Positions 15,994-24,789 of a stretch of DNA of 64,000 nt are shown here, one piece after another. The stretch comes from Aquicella lusitana. GTDB taxonomy: Bacteria > Pseudomonadota > Gammaproteobacteria > DSM-16500. The position numbers and the translations under genes were made by a program. The stretch's first letter is position 1, and every line of letters starts with the position of its first letter. The notes below the pieces were generated by a model. It searched no databases and was not told the DNA's origin. It saw only the letters and a program-made list of their open reading frames with translations. The stretch is taken from contig NZ_LR699115.1 in NCBI RefSeq assembly GCF_902459475.1, forward strand, positions 124,001 through 188,000, read 5' to 3'.

Positions 15994-17226
15994 TTATGCC
16001 TTATTTGCCATGGTTTTCCATACAGCCTCCACATGATCCTTTCGAATCGCATAGATAGTACGATGAAGAAATCCCATTGCATCGGTATAGCCTGGAATAA
16101 GCACCATTTTTTCTCCTCTTTGTGGAGGGATTAGCGACTGATTTATTTCGTCTGTTAAGGTTCCTTTATCAGCGCCAGCCCATTCGAATCGAGTGTGTTC
16201 CGCGCTTAATCCAACTACACGCAAATCTTTGCGGTCACGAGGAGCAGGCAACCCTCCAAATGGATGCCAGCCGATCGCTTTAAATCCTGCGTTGCCAATT
16301 GCCCTGGTTTTATCCTTGGGAACACTAATCATTTGTGCAAGAATAAGCGCGCCCACTTGATGTCCATGGTCCTTCAAATTTGCTGTTTCACAATAGAGTA
16401 AATCACCTAACGCGCCTCCACCTGCTTGTATTTCTGTCAATACGCCCGTTTCAAGGCAGTCAATATAGTTACAACTGCCACCACCGCTAACGACAGCTAC
16501 CTTTATGCCTTCTGCCTCAATTGCTGATTTGGCTTTAGCTAAAATATTATGTGATTCTTTTGTTGCTAGCGTTTTCTCCTGCGGTGGTAGTATGGGTGTG
16601 TGCCCTTCATATCCCGTAATACCTGCAAAGATAATGGATCCCGTTGTTAACTCAATGTGCTTAGCTGTGCGCGCCAATTCCACTGCTTCTTCTGCTGTCA
16701 CTCCGCATCGATTATGATTCACATTGAGCTCAACTAGTATTTCAATAGGCGTGATGATTTCCCACCGTTCTACCGCAGTGGCCAGATCGCGCAAATAGTC
16801 CATGCTGTCAATAGCAACACGTAAACGCTTAAGCCGCTTGGCAAGCACAGCAAGACGCTCCAAATCTGTCTGCGAATAGAGTTGATTTGCCAGGTAAATA
16901 TCATTAATTCCCTCGTCGGCGAATGCTTCAGCTTCAGCAAGCGTGAGCAGCACTACGCCGCAGGCGCCTTTTTCCAGAATATATTTTGCTAATGAAGCGC
17001 AACGATGTCCTTTGCAGGGAATCCGCCATGCGATACCTTTATTGCACATCCGTGATGCCATCAATTCAGTATTATGATCAACAATATCTAAATCTACTAA
17101 AAACGCTGGCGTAGGTAGCATGTGAATATGCTTCCCAATAAAGCCATCTACTTCGGGCTGCCGCTGCGCTCTAATGATCTCTCCTCTTTCCTTTGATTTG
17201 CTCCAGCATGTCAACTCAACCCACAT
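15994..17226 (-). CDS. DSD1-family PLP enzyme (D-threonine aldolase / D-serine dehydratase-like)
   Basis: The 410-residue protein has the alanine-racemase N-terminal barrel (TPAFLVDLDIVDHN, then RIPCKGHRCASLA with the PLP Lys in the IPCKGH segment, GVVLLTLAEAEAFAD, VSGGGSCNY, EIQAGGG) and a C-terminal D-serine-dehydratase-like domain. The usual zinc-binding H-x-C near the C-terminus is not evident; the corresponding segment reads IPGYTDAMGFLHR. Members cleave or dehydrate D-threonine, D-serine or 3-hydroxyaspartate. The start could also be the internal Met at LPTPAF. It begins four bases after the VOC gene stop, so it is operonic with VOC and the dehydratase. Confidence 0.8.
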   Translation of the reverse strand: MWVELTCWSKSKERGEIIRAQRQPEVDGFIGKHIHMLPTPAFLVDLDIVDHNTELMASRMCNKGIAWRIPCKGHRCASLAKYILEKGACGVVLLTLAEAEAFADEGINDIYLANQLYSQTDLERLAVLAKRLKRLRVAIDSMDYLRDLATAVERWEIITPIEILVELNVNHNRCGVTAEEAVELARTAKHIELTTGSIIFAGITGYEGHTPILPPQEKTLATKESHNILAKAKSAIEAEGIKVAVVSGGGSCNYIDCLETGVLTEIQAGGGALGDLLYCETANLKDHGHQVGALILAQMISVPKDKTRAIGNAGFKAIGWHPFGGLPAPRDRKDLRVVGLSAEHTRFEWAGADKGTLTDEINQSLIPPQRGEKMVLIPGYTDAMGFLHRTIYAIRKDHVEAVWKTMANKA

Positions 17227-17229
17227 ACC

Positions 17230-17745
17230 CTAGGGCGACACCAGAAACGTTGAAGTACAAATTTCCCCACGAAGTGGAAATTGCATGGGAGGATCCTGTA
17301 TGAGTCGTGTTCCTTTCCATTTAGGAATTACTTGTTCTTTAATATGCGCAATTACCTTATTAAGGTCTTTGACAGTAAATGAAATATAACTGTTGCCGAT
17401 GTCACTAAATTTATGCCAATTATTTTTACCGTCCGGTAAGCGTTGGTCAGGCGATTTCCATTCAAAAATTTCAACGTATTGCGTTAAAGCCTGATCGCCG
17501 CACTTTAGCATGATCACATGAGGCATATAGGCATCCGGATGAACGTCAAAAATAGCTGACCAGCCACGCTCTCCCGCTGTTGGCTGCGGATCACGTTTTA
17601 CTTCCCAGTCAAACTCAGCATCAAATACTTCCATTAAAAAATCCGCCGCTTCCTGCGCATTGGGAACCACAATACCGACATGATCCAATCCCATGTTAGT
17701 TGGAATGCCTGTTGCCTTGCATTTAGCGATCACATGTTGGTTCAT
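17230..17745 (-). CDS. VOC (glyoxalase/bleomycin-resistance) superfamily protein
   Basis: The VOC fold is plain: GLDHVGIVVPNAQEAADFLMEVFDAEF with the metal-binding His near the start, an internal repeat HVIMLKCGDQALTQYVEIFEW with a Glu ligand, and ISFTVKDLNKVIAHIKE. The chosen ATG at 17745 (MNQHVIAKC) gives 171 residues; an upstream ATG at 17784 would overlap the preceding cupin gene further and adds no domain. VOC enzymes are metal-dependent lyases, dioxygenases or isomerases. It sits between the cupin and D-threonine-aldolase-like genes and probably acts in the same pathway, substrate unknown. Confidence 0.8.
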   Translation of the reverse strand: MNQHVIAKCKATGIPTNMGLDHVGIVVPNAQEAADFLMEVFDAEFDWEVKRDPQPTAGERGWSAIFDVHPDAYMPHVIMLKCGDQALTQYVEIFEWKSPDQRLPDGKNNWHKFSDIGNSYISFTVKDLNKVIAHIKEQVIPKWKGTRLIQDPPMQFPLRGEICTSTFLVSP

Positions 17746-18229
17746 GTTTGACCTCATTTTCATAATATAAATCAACTGACCCACTTTCCCTATTCAGGAT
17801 AGGTGGGCTTTGAATACTCAGAAATAAAGTTAACGTATCGGTATTAAAACCGTGCAAAAGACCGGCTGGAATGAGAATACGCTTCCCCGGATAATATTCC
17901 TCATCTGTATTACAGAGGCGAAATGTACCCTTGCCTGACACGATATAAATAACAGCCGCACTATGTCGGTGATAATGTGGTCTATAGCGGGATTGAGGCT
18001 GTAATACAACTAATTCGACATTTTCATAAACAACCTGCTGATCGTGAGAACCCGATAGGGTAACCAAAAAAGAGTCTGGCGCATGAAATGTTCCTAATTG
18101 ATATAAATCAAACAATTCCTCTGCTCGGACATTTTCATTTACCACGCGCTGACAGGGAATGCACTGAAAAGGATTAGAATTTCTGCCAGATAATCCCAAA
18201 TAATTTAAAAGAGCCTTAATACCATTCAT
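17723..18229 (-). CDS. Cupin-domain protein
   Basis: The 168-residue protein has one conserved cupin barrel (about residues 65-145). Motif 1 reads YRPHYHRHSAAVIYIVSGKGTFRL, supplying the metal His residues but with Ala-Val where a Glu is common, and motif 2 is PAGLLHGFN. The first 50 residues (CIPCQRVVNENVRAEE) are not recognised. Cupins of this size are sugar or amino-acid-derivative isomerases or dioxygenases, or sensors. It heads the operon leading into VOC and PLP-enzyme genes, with the stop overlapping the VOC start region. A palindrome lies upstream at 18314-18328. Confidence 0.75.
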   Translation of the reverse strand: MNGIKALLNYLGLSGRNSNPFQCIPCQRVVNENVRAEELFDLYQLGTFHAPDSFLVTLSGSHDQQVVYENVELVVLQPQSRYRPHYHRHSAAVIYIVSGKGTFRLCNTDEEYYPGKRILIPAGLLHGFNTDTLTLFLSIQSPPILNRESGSVDLYYENEVKHEPTCDR

Positions 18230-18313
18230 AAATTAATATCTCATGCTTTATCGATTTACATGAAAAATACCGCTGTTTGAAATGATAGGAAAGCGACTTT
18301 TTTTTTATAACTC

Positions 18314-18328
18314 GTTCCAAATTGGAAC
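18314..18328. promoter_or_regulatory. 15-bp operator-like palindrome between divergent genes
   Basis: GTTCCAA-A-TTGGAAC has 7-bp perfect arms around one base, in the 194-base gap between the cupin operon and the 552-residue gene. It suits a dimeric repressor of either gene. No known consensus is matched. Confidence 0.4.
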
Positions 18329-18423
18329 AAAGAAATTGATCCCTATGAAAAAGTAAGCATTAAGAAAAAACAGTTATTTCGTCGATTATAATAAATAATA
18401 ACGATCTCAGCAGGTGAACGGTT

Positions 18424-20082
18424 ATGGCAACTCCAAGATTTTTAAAAGAAAAATTCAAAACGGGATCTAAAAATACCTTGCAAAGACAGAACATTGCTGC
18501 GACTTTTGCTCCTTTCCTGGCGAAAGGGCAAAGTTCCAAGGCATCATTATTAAAGTCCATGATTCTAATGCAATATCTCTTTTCGAGTGACTCTTTCCCT
18601 AAAAAAGATGAATATATTTCTATTGTTATGCAAAGTATAGGCAAAAAAATCCTGCCCACATCGGAAAGAAAGGAAAATAGAAAAAAAGCAATCAATGAAA
18701 TAGCTCAATTAGTGGAAGAGATGCTTAAGCATGTTCCTGAAAATAAGCAGAGTGAATTTTTGAAGTTGCTTTCTGCCCTTTCAGAATGGATTGATAGAAA
18801 AGTTTCTGATGGTAAAAATATAAAAAAGCTTAATTCAACAACAATAAATGAATTTTTCACATCGGTTATTTCCCATATTTCCAATTATAGTAATCAGGAT
18901 TTTCTTACAATAAAAAATACATATTTATCTACTTATTTTGACACCAACTCCTCCCAAAGCAACTTTACTGAAAATAGTAAAAGTAAATCACCATCCCATC
19001 TAATCTCGCCACCAATGAATAGCAGATCACCGAAAATATTTGGTAATCTTTTTAAAAACCCTGATCAATTGGGAAAAGAAATTGGTAAAAGCAATGAAGG
19101 AGTAAGCTCTGCGAAGGAAGTTGAATATCATAAAAAAAAGGGAGGGGTTTCCACTTTTTTTAAAAAAATACCTACGCTGTACTCAGATGTAGACCCCTTT
19201 TATCCACCGGTCATGCGGAGTTTTTTTGAAGTAATACTAGGCAATATTTACAATTTATATGTTGGTGTTCCTAAATCCCGTATACTTGATTTAAATGGAA
19301 CGCATGTTCTGTCACAAAAGAAAAATAATGCTATTTCACTTTCTAATGCACCGTCATCCTGTACTTTACCTTTAGCCAATCTATTTGGTTCGATTTTAAT
19401 TTCGCTTGCTTTGAAAGAAGGAGATCTGAAAAAGGCAAATATGGTCACTGATTTTAAGATGTGTTACAGAATTGATTTTTTTTACAGCCTACAAGGCAAG
19501 GGAGATAAATATAATTTAGACAATCTCCAACTTTTTAACCCGGTTTATTTACTGGAATGTTTATACGGAAGCAAATATTTCATTCCGTCCGATCTACTTC
19601 AAGATACATTGCTCAATTTCGATAACTGTGTCATGGAAATCGTTCATGCGCTGCAGAATTTCATTCAATGTTCGGAGGAGAAAACCTTATTAGATAAGAG
19701 CAAGCTTGCGATGAAATTAGCCTATTTTGGTAAATTGTCCCCTAAAGAACTTGATCTAATTGGCATTGCCTCACCCTTACCCAAGGATTTGAGGCTGCTT
19801 ACTGACAAGCAACGTGAAATGTTAGAAAGTTTAACTGTAGACAAATTAGTACAAATTGCCGCTTTATCAAATACAGATGGGCATAAGGTTTTAACGAACC
19901 ACATTATTTATTTGCGTGATATGGAAAAAATGTTTGATGTCATTCTAGCCGGCGTAAAAGACAGCAAAAAAAACGCTGAAAAATTATGGTCAATGTGGTT
20001 GGAACTAGGGCCAACGGACAAAGACAGATTAAACAACCTCCATAAGAAACAATTTCCTTATAATCACAATTTGCGTTATTAG
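18424..20082 (+). CDS. Effector-like protein of unknown function, related to the product of 5479-7023
   Basis: The 552-residue protein is not recognised. It has no signal peptide or membrane segment. Residues 1-170 look helical, 175-230 form a Ser/Asn/Pro-rich linker, and 232-410 hold the blocks shared with the 514-residue protein: EVEYHKK (232-238), SFFEVILGNIYNLYVGVPKSR (266-286 region), THVLS, and CVMEIVHAL (402-410). The shared core suggests one domain family with different N-termini. C-terminal residues are basic and polar, as often in type IV secretion substrates, but no secretion signal can be proved by eye. It is monocistronic and divergent from the cupin operon. Confidence 0.55.
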   Translation: MATPRFLKEKFKTGSKNTLQRQNIAATFAPFLAKGQSSKASLLKSMILMQYLFSSDSFPKKDEYISIVMQSIGKKILPTSERKENRKKAINEIAQLVEEMLKHVPENKQSEFLKLLSALSEWIDRKVSDGKNIKKLNSTTINEFFTSVISHISNYSNQDFLTIKNTYLSTYFDTNSSQSNFTENSKSKSPSHLISPPMNSRSPKIFGNLFKNPDQLGKEIGKSNEGVSSAKEVEYHKKKGGVSTFFKKIPTLYSDVDPFYPPVMRSFFEVILGNIYNLYVGVPKSRILDLNGTHVLSQKKNNAISLSNAPSSCTLPLANLFGSILISLALKEGDLKKANMVTDFKMCYRIDFFYSLQGKGDKYNLDNLQLFNPVYLLECLYGSKYFIPSDLLQDTLLNFDNCVMEIVHALQNFIQCSEEKTLLDKSKLAMKLAYFGKLSPKELDLIGIASPLPKDLRLLTDKQREMLESLTVDKLVQIAALSNTDGHKVLTNHIIYLRDMEKMFDVILAGVKDSKKNAEKLWSMWLELGPTDKDRLNNLHKKQFPYNHNLRY

Positions 20083-20090
20083 TTGATGTC

Positions 20091-20477
20091 TTACTTTCTT
20101 TTCTTTTTATGCGTTTTTGCCTTAATGCCGCGACTGCTAAACCATTCATCTCCATAAGAGACAAAAATTTCTTCCCCCGGTTGGATAGTACGAATGGCTT
20201 TAATGGTCATGATGCGTGTTTTAACGTTGATTGACCAACCTGTGTTGGGTTCATCGGCGTGATTATAAATAATGCCAAAACCAGTAGGAATAGCAGACTT
20301 ACCTCTAGCGTCAAAATAGTAATCTTCCAGGACTTTATCACCGCCCTTGGAGATAATCGTGTAGCATTCCTCAATGATTTCGTTTTTTTTAATTTTCTTT
20401 CCGGCGAACACGCCGTAACCATGCGTAGGCGATTTCTTAACAATGAGTGACTTATTCTGAATCAGTTTTTTTTTCAT
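20091..20477 (-). CDS. Small SET-domain protein (putative lysine methyltransferase)
   Basis: The 128-residue protein is essentially one SET domain: THGYGVFAGKKIKKNEII (18-35, the GxG SAM-binding motif), YNHADEPNTGW (71-81, the RFINHxxxPN motif) and GEEIFVSYGDEW (101-112, the ELxxDY motif). The tail is very basic (KAKTHKKKRK). SET proteins transfer methyl from SAM to protein lysines. Bacterial versions include host-chromatin modifiers, but minimal SET proteins like this are widespread and may act on bacterial proteins. It lies 8 bases past the convergent 552-residue gene and 74 bases after the EttA stop. Confidence 0.82.
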   Translation of the reverse strand: MKKKLIQNKSLIVKKSPTHGYGVFAGKKIKKNEIIEECYTIISKGGDKVLEDYYFDARGKSAIPTGFGIIYNHADEPNTGWSINVKTRIMTIKAIRTIQPGEEIFVSYGDEWFSSRGIKAKTHKKKRK

Positions 20478-20551
20478 TACTTTTTAAACTCGCAATAATA
20501 AATGTAAGCCGCAAGACGATGCTAATCGACAAAAAATTTTCTAATAGAGCG

Positions 20552-22225
20552 CTAATTTTCCAGTTTTTTATACTTCATTCGGTGCGGCTGTTTAGCTGCA
20601 TCACCCAGGCGCTTTATGCGATCCGCTTCATAATCGGTATAATTGCCGGCAAAAAAAGTGGCTGTACTGTCACCTTCAAAAGCCAGAATATGTGTTGCGA
20701 TGCGGTCAAGAAACCATCGGTCATGCGAGATAACTAATGCAGATCCGGGAAATGCCAGCAAGGCTTCTTCCAGTGCGCGCAGTGTTTCGACATCCAAATC
20801 ATTGGTTGGCTCATCCAGCAGCAATACATTTCCGCCACTGCTTAACAACTTCGCTAAATGCACACGATTTCGTTCACCGCCAGAAAGCTCCTTAATGAAT
20901 TTTTGCTGATCCGAGCCTTTAAAGTTGAACCGGCCTACATAACTGCGGGATTGCATTTGGAAGCTTCCAATTGTCATTACGTCCTGTTCTCCCGAAATTT
21001 CCTGCCATACCGTATTCTGCCCATTGAGATTGTCACGGCTCTGGTCAACGTAGGCAAGCTTTACGGTATCTCCCAAGCGAATCGTTCCCGCATCGGGTGT
21101 TTCCTGCCCCATCAATATTTTAAACAAGGTTGATTTTCCAGCGCCATTCGGCCCAATGATACCGACAATCGCGCCTGGCGGAATATCGAAATTTAAATTT
21201 TCAAATATTAATCTGTCACCAAACCGCTTGGTCAGATTGGCAGCTTCAATCACCTGATTGCCAAGACGCGGGCCTGGTGGAATATAAAGCTCTTGAGTTT
21301 CATTCCGTTTTTGAAATTCACGCGAATTTAACTCTTCAAAACGCGCAAGTCGTGCCTTGCTTTTAGCCTGTCGGCCTTTGGGATTGCTACGCACCCACTC
21401 AAGCTCTGCCTGAATCGCCTTTTGATGGGCAGCCTGCTGGCGCTCTTCTTGTTCCAGACGTTTTTCTTTCTGCTCAAGCCAAGCAGTGTAATTACCTTCA
21501 TAAGGAATACCCTGTCCGCGGTCGAGCTCCAAAATCCACCCAGCCACATTATCCAGAAAATAGCGGTCGTGTGTCACTGCTACCACAGTGCCAGAATAGT
21601 CATGCAAAAAACGTTCCAGCCAGGCAATGCTTTCCGCATCCAGATGATTTGTGGGTTCATCCAGAAGCAGCATATCCGGATTGGACAGTAATAATCGGCA
21701 CAGCGCAACACGTCGGCGTTCACCACCCGACAATTTAGTCACATCTGCGTCCCAGGGGGGCAAACGAAGCGCATCAGCAGCGATTTCAAGCTTGCGGTCA
21801 AGTTCCCAAAGATTGCTGGCATCGATGATAGCTTGCAGTTCACCCTGCTCTTCGAGAAGCTTATTCATTTCCGCGTCATTCATCGGCTCAGCAAATTTCA
21901 TGCTGATTTCATTATAACGGTTTAAAACAGCGACCCCTTCGCCGATACCTGCTTCAATATTCTGGCGCACATTTTTCTGGGGATCTAAATGAGGCTCCTG
22001 CGGCAAGTAACCAATTTTGATATCAGTATGCGGATAGGCTTCGCCATGAAATTCTTTATCCATACCAGCCATGATTTTCAGTAAAGTGGATTTGCCTGCG
22101 CCATTTAAGCCCAGCACACCAATTTTGGCGCCAGGATAAAAGGATAACCAAATATTTTTTAATATTTCACGTTTGGGCGGAACCGTTTTCCCCACACCCT
22201 GCATACTGAAAATATATTGCGCCAT
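20552..22225 (-). CDS. ettA: Energy-dependent translational throttle protein EttA (ABC-F)
   Basis: The 557-residue protein has two ABC domains and no membrane part: Walker [10 protein letters not shown] and GPNGAGKST, signatures [15 protein letters not shown] and [15 protein letters not shown], and Walker [12 protein letters not shown] and [11 protein letters not shown], joined by a charged linker ([20 protein letters not shown]). Length and sequence from [13 protein letters not shown] match EttA, which binds the ribosomal E site and gates initiation according to ADP/ATP ratio. No ribosome-protection resistance features are evident. The gene stands on its own promoter, divergent from the MFS gene at 22449. 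Confidence 0.95.
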   Translation of the reverse strand: MAQYIFSMQGVGKTVPPKREILKNIWLSFYPGAKIGVLGLNGAGKSTLLKIMAGMDKEFHGEAYPHTDIKIGYLPQEPHLDPQKNVRQNIEAGIGEGVAVLNRYNEISMKFAEPMNDAEMNKLLEEQGELQAIIDASNLWELDRKLEIAADALRLPPWDADVTKLSGGERRRVALCRLLLSNPDMLLLDEPTNHLDAESIAWLERFLHDYSGTVVAVTHDRYFLDNVAGWILELDRGQGIPYEGNYTAWLEQKEKRLEQEERQQAAHQKAIQAELEWVRSNPKGRQAKSKARLARFEELNSREFQKRNETQELYIPPGPRLGNQVIEAANLTKRFGDRLIFENLNFDIPPGAIVGIIGPNGAGKSTLFKILMGQETPDAGTIRLGDTVKLAYVDQSRDNLNGQNTVWQEISGEQDVMTIGSFQMQSRSYVGRFNFKGSDQQKFIKELSGGERNRVHLAKLLSSGGNVLLLDEPTNDLDVETLRALEEALLAFPGSALVISHDRWFLDRIATHILAFEGDSTATFFAGNYTDYEADRIKRLGDAAKQPHRMKYKKLEN

Positions 22226-22448
22226 AATAAATAGTTCCTCGTCAGCCTCTATCTCACTCTGTTAATCGGCAAGCAGTCATTTTTTGATGGCGGGAATTTT
22301 AACCGCTTCAGCCCGTTTAGCCAATCTTAATTATGGTAGGCAGCAACAATAATATAACCGGTTGATTTAAATGCTGCATTATCTTGCAGTTAACGCTTTA
22401 TTTGGTGTCTAATAGGAGGAAGTTGCCTTTTTAATCGAGGGAATAAGC

Positions 22449-23678
22449 ATGGTAAGCAAGGAACGACATGCACTGTTGGCACTACTATTAATCCTTTTTA
22501 TTGACGGAATGGGACAAGGTCTGATTTTTCCCATTTTGACCAATGTCATTATCAATCCAACTTCACACGCTGTCCTTCACGGTGTAACGACTCAAGAACG
22601 CAATATCTGGTATGGCGTCATTATTTGTAGTTTCTTTTTTACCTGGTTTTTTGGTGCTGCCATGTTAGGCGACATCTCTGATACGGCCGGCCGCAAAAAA
22701 GCGCTGCTGCTTTGTCTTCTAGGATCCACCGTGGGCTATCTCGCCTCTGCTCTGGCTTTTTGGTGGCAGACAGTGTGGTTACTGCTATTAGGACGTATTG
22801 TTTACGGTTTCACCGCTGGCAGTCAGCCTATTGCACAAGCCTGCATTGCAGACATCAGCGGCCCGCAAGATAAAGCGCATAATATGGGATTGATTCTGCT
22901 AGCGGTGACATTAGGCATCATGGCAGGACCGATCCTGGGCGGTTTTCTTTCAGATAACCAACTGGTTTCATGGTTCAGCGCCTCAACTCCGCTTTACTTT
23001 GCCTGTTTTTTATCCCTGTTTAATCTTTTTTATTTATGGTTTTATTTCCAAGAAACATCTGGCAAAACGGGTGCATTGAGATTAAGGCTACTACGGGCTG
23101 TCGAAATTTTTATTTCAGCCTTCAAAGACCCAGCAGTTCGTTATCTCGCAATCTGCTTTACTATCTTGCAATTGGGATGGAGCATTTATTATTTATATAT
23201 CACTGAGTTTTTAGCGCGAAAATACGGGTTAAACGCTACACATATTGCTGTTTTTTTCGCACTGATAGGCCTTGGTTTGACCATCGGCTTTGGTTTCTTG
23301 GTGAAATATGTCAGCCATCTTTCCGCAAGAAATATTGTCATTGCAGGCTACGGCATTTTATTTCTCGGTATTCTTTTGACCATCACTCCGCAACATGTCA
23401 TTTACCCCTGGCTCGCTGCACTTCCTGCCACGGCAGCGCTTGCCATGGGTTACGCTTATGTCATGACTCTTTTTTCTAATCAAGTTGGCCCCGAACGTCA
23501 GGGATGGGTAATGGGTGTAACAGGCGCTTTGGTTGCATTTTCAGCTGGCATCGCTATCCTGTTATCGACATTATTAAGCAGCTTTAATGTGACATGGCCG
23601 CTGGTCTTGGGCGCTATTTTCTTACTAATAGGCTGTCTGCTAATGCTAGGTTTTGAACCTGAGCATAGTCAGCGCTAG
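22449..23678 (+). CDS. MFS transporter (TetA-like DHA1)
   Basis: The 409-residue protein has twelve predicted helices, a GDISDTAGRKKALLLCLLG motif A and a motif C-like ILLAVTLGIMAGPILGGFLS. It shares the unusual segment GGxLSDNxLVSWF with the MFS transporter at 24790, so these two are paralogues. The ATG has a GAGGGA ribosome site. Substrate is unknown; export of drugs or metabolites is likely. VOC and GNAT genes lie between the two paralogues on the other strand. Confidence 0.88.
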   Translation: MVSKERHALLALLLILFIDGMGQGLIFPILTNVIINPTSHAVLHGVTTQERNIWYGVIICSFFFTWFFGAAMLGDISDTAGRKKALLLCLLGSTVGYLASALAFWWQTVWLLLLGRIVYGFTAGSQPIAQACIADISGPQDKAHNMGLILLAVTLGIMAGPILGGFLSDNQLVSWFSASTPLYFACFLSLFNLFYLWFYFQETSGKTGALRLRLLRAVEIFISAFKDPAVRYLAICFTILQLGWSIYYLYITEFLARKYGLNATHIAVFFALIGLGLTIGFGFLVKYVSHLSARNIVIAGYGILFLGILLTITPQHVIYPWLAALPATAALAMGYAYVMTLFSNQVGPERQGWVMGVTGALVAFSAGIAILLSTLLSSFNVTWPLVLGAIFLLIGCLLMLGFEPEHSQR

Positions 23679-23695
23679 ATTAAAAAATGAGATTG

Positions 23696-24172
23696 TCACT
23701 TATCTTCTGAACAGTCTTTTTCTTGACTGTATTGGCATTCTCCATGACTGGTTTCATAACGAAACTGCTCATTGGAAATAACATCATAACCACCGCCTAT
23801 AAACTGCAACAGGCAAAAACCGTGACCAAACGGATCCGCCAGTGTAGCAATGCGTCCCCAGGGAGCATCGTTTCTCGTTTCCACTTGCGCACCTGCCTTT
23901 ACCGCTGCCGTAATCGCAGACTCAATATCGCTGACAATGATATCAAGATGCACAGGTGTCCAATGGCGAGAATAAATGCGTCTCGCATCTGTATTCGGGC
24001 AAGGCTGAGTAGCCGGATCCTTCTGCAAAAGATAAAGGGGACAGTCAAGGCCGAGCAGTTCAACCGCATCTTTTGCAAGCCACCTTCCAACCGTCAGCCC
24101 AAAAGCCTGCTGATAAAAAAGGATGGCGCGTTCAATATTATCTACATCAATATTCACCAGGAGATTTGTCAC
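23696..24172 (-). CDS. VOC-family protein
   Basis: The 158-residue protein has paired beta-alpha-beta-beta-beta modules: LLVNIDVDNIERAILFYQQAFGLTVGR and HWTPVHLDIIVSDIESAITAAVKAGA, ending with the typical IATLADPFGHGFCLLQF. This is the glyoxalase/bleomycin-resistance/dioxygenase fold; the conserved His and Glu positions suggest it can bind metal. The C-terminus is acidic and variable. It starts two bases before the GNAT gene stop, so the two are probably co-translated. Confidence 0.85.
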   Translation of the reverse strand: MTNLLVNIDVDNIERAILFYQQAFGLTVGRWLAKDAVELLGLDCPLYLLQKDPATQPCPNTDARRIYSRHWTPVHLDIIVSDIESAITAAVKAGAQVETRNDAPWGRIATLADPFGHGFCLLQFIGGGYDVISNEQFRYETSHGECQYSQEKDCSEDK

Positions 24173-24174
24173 TG

Positions 24175-24693
24175 TTATAGTTCCTTTTGATATTGAATTT
24201 CCTGAAGCGGCACATCCAACAGGACGACTTGCTTTACAGAAACGGCTCTCTGAAAGCCCAAGATTTCATAAAAACGGCGCGCAGAATAATTAGCCTCGAG
24301 CACCCAGAGCACTACCAGGTTAAAGCCATCTTGTTGAAGTCTGTCACAGGCTGCCTGGCAGAGCAGCGTACCGTAGCCTTTCGCTTTCCAGTCTGGATGA
24401 AGATAGATAGCGTAGATTTCCCCTTGTCTTAACCTCACATCAACTTCATCGCGGTCGGATCCGAACGCAACAAACCCAATTGAAACATCCGATATTTCAA
24501 TAAGGTAAACAAAAGTTTGTGGATTTTCCAGGCGTTTTTGCCATTCATCCACCCACTCTCGCAAAGCAAGGCGTGCCAGTTTTTCTGCAGGAATAAGATG
24601 GTGATAGGCCCCCTGCCAGCCTCGAATATGAAGGTCAGCAATGAGGCCGGCGTCCTCCACTGAGGCTTTTCTAATAATAGGCTTAGGCATCAT
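24175..24693 (-). CDS. GNAT-family N-acetyltransferase
   Basis: I start at ATG 24693 (172 residues, MMPKPIIRKAS), which has a GAGAG ribosome site; a longer frame from 24825 would overlap the divergent MFS gene and starts with unlikely sequence. The GNAT motifs are present: IRKASVEDAGLIADLHIRGWQGAY, EIYAIYLHPDWKAKGYGTLLCQAA (motif A, the R/Q-x-x-G-x-G/A acetyl-CoA loop reading KAKGYG) and VLEANYSARRFYEILGFQ. It acetylates a small molecule or protein amine. It is followed immediately by the VOC gene. Confidence 0.87.
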   Translation of the reverse strand: MMPKPIIRKASVEDAGLIADLHIRGWQGAYHHLIPAEKLARLALREWVDEWQKRLENPQTFVYLIEISDVSIGFVAFGSDRDEVDVRLRQGEIYAIYLHPDWKAKGYGTLLCQAACDRLQQDGFNLVVLWVLEANYSARRFYEILGFQRAVSVKQVVLLDVPLQEIQYQKEL

Positions 24694-24789
24694 TATCTCT
24701 CGTCTGTATAATAGGACGCTGATTTTTTCATCAAGAAAGCGAATAATTATAATTTTTCCCTGTCCGCGACCGGGCAGAAGGCCGCTAGA

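Noticed and set aside
20207-20443. 78-codon frame inside the SET gene
   Set aside because: Alternate frame of the SET gene on the same strand with no family features.
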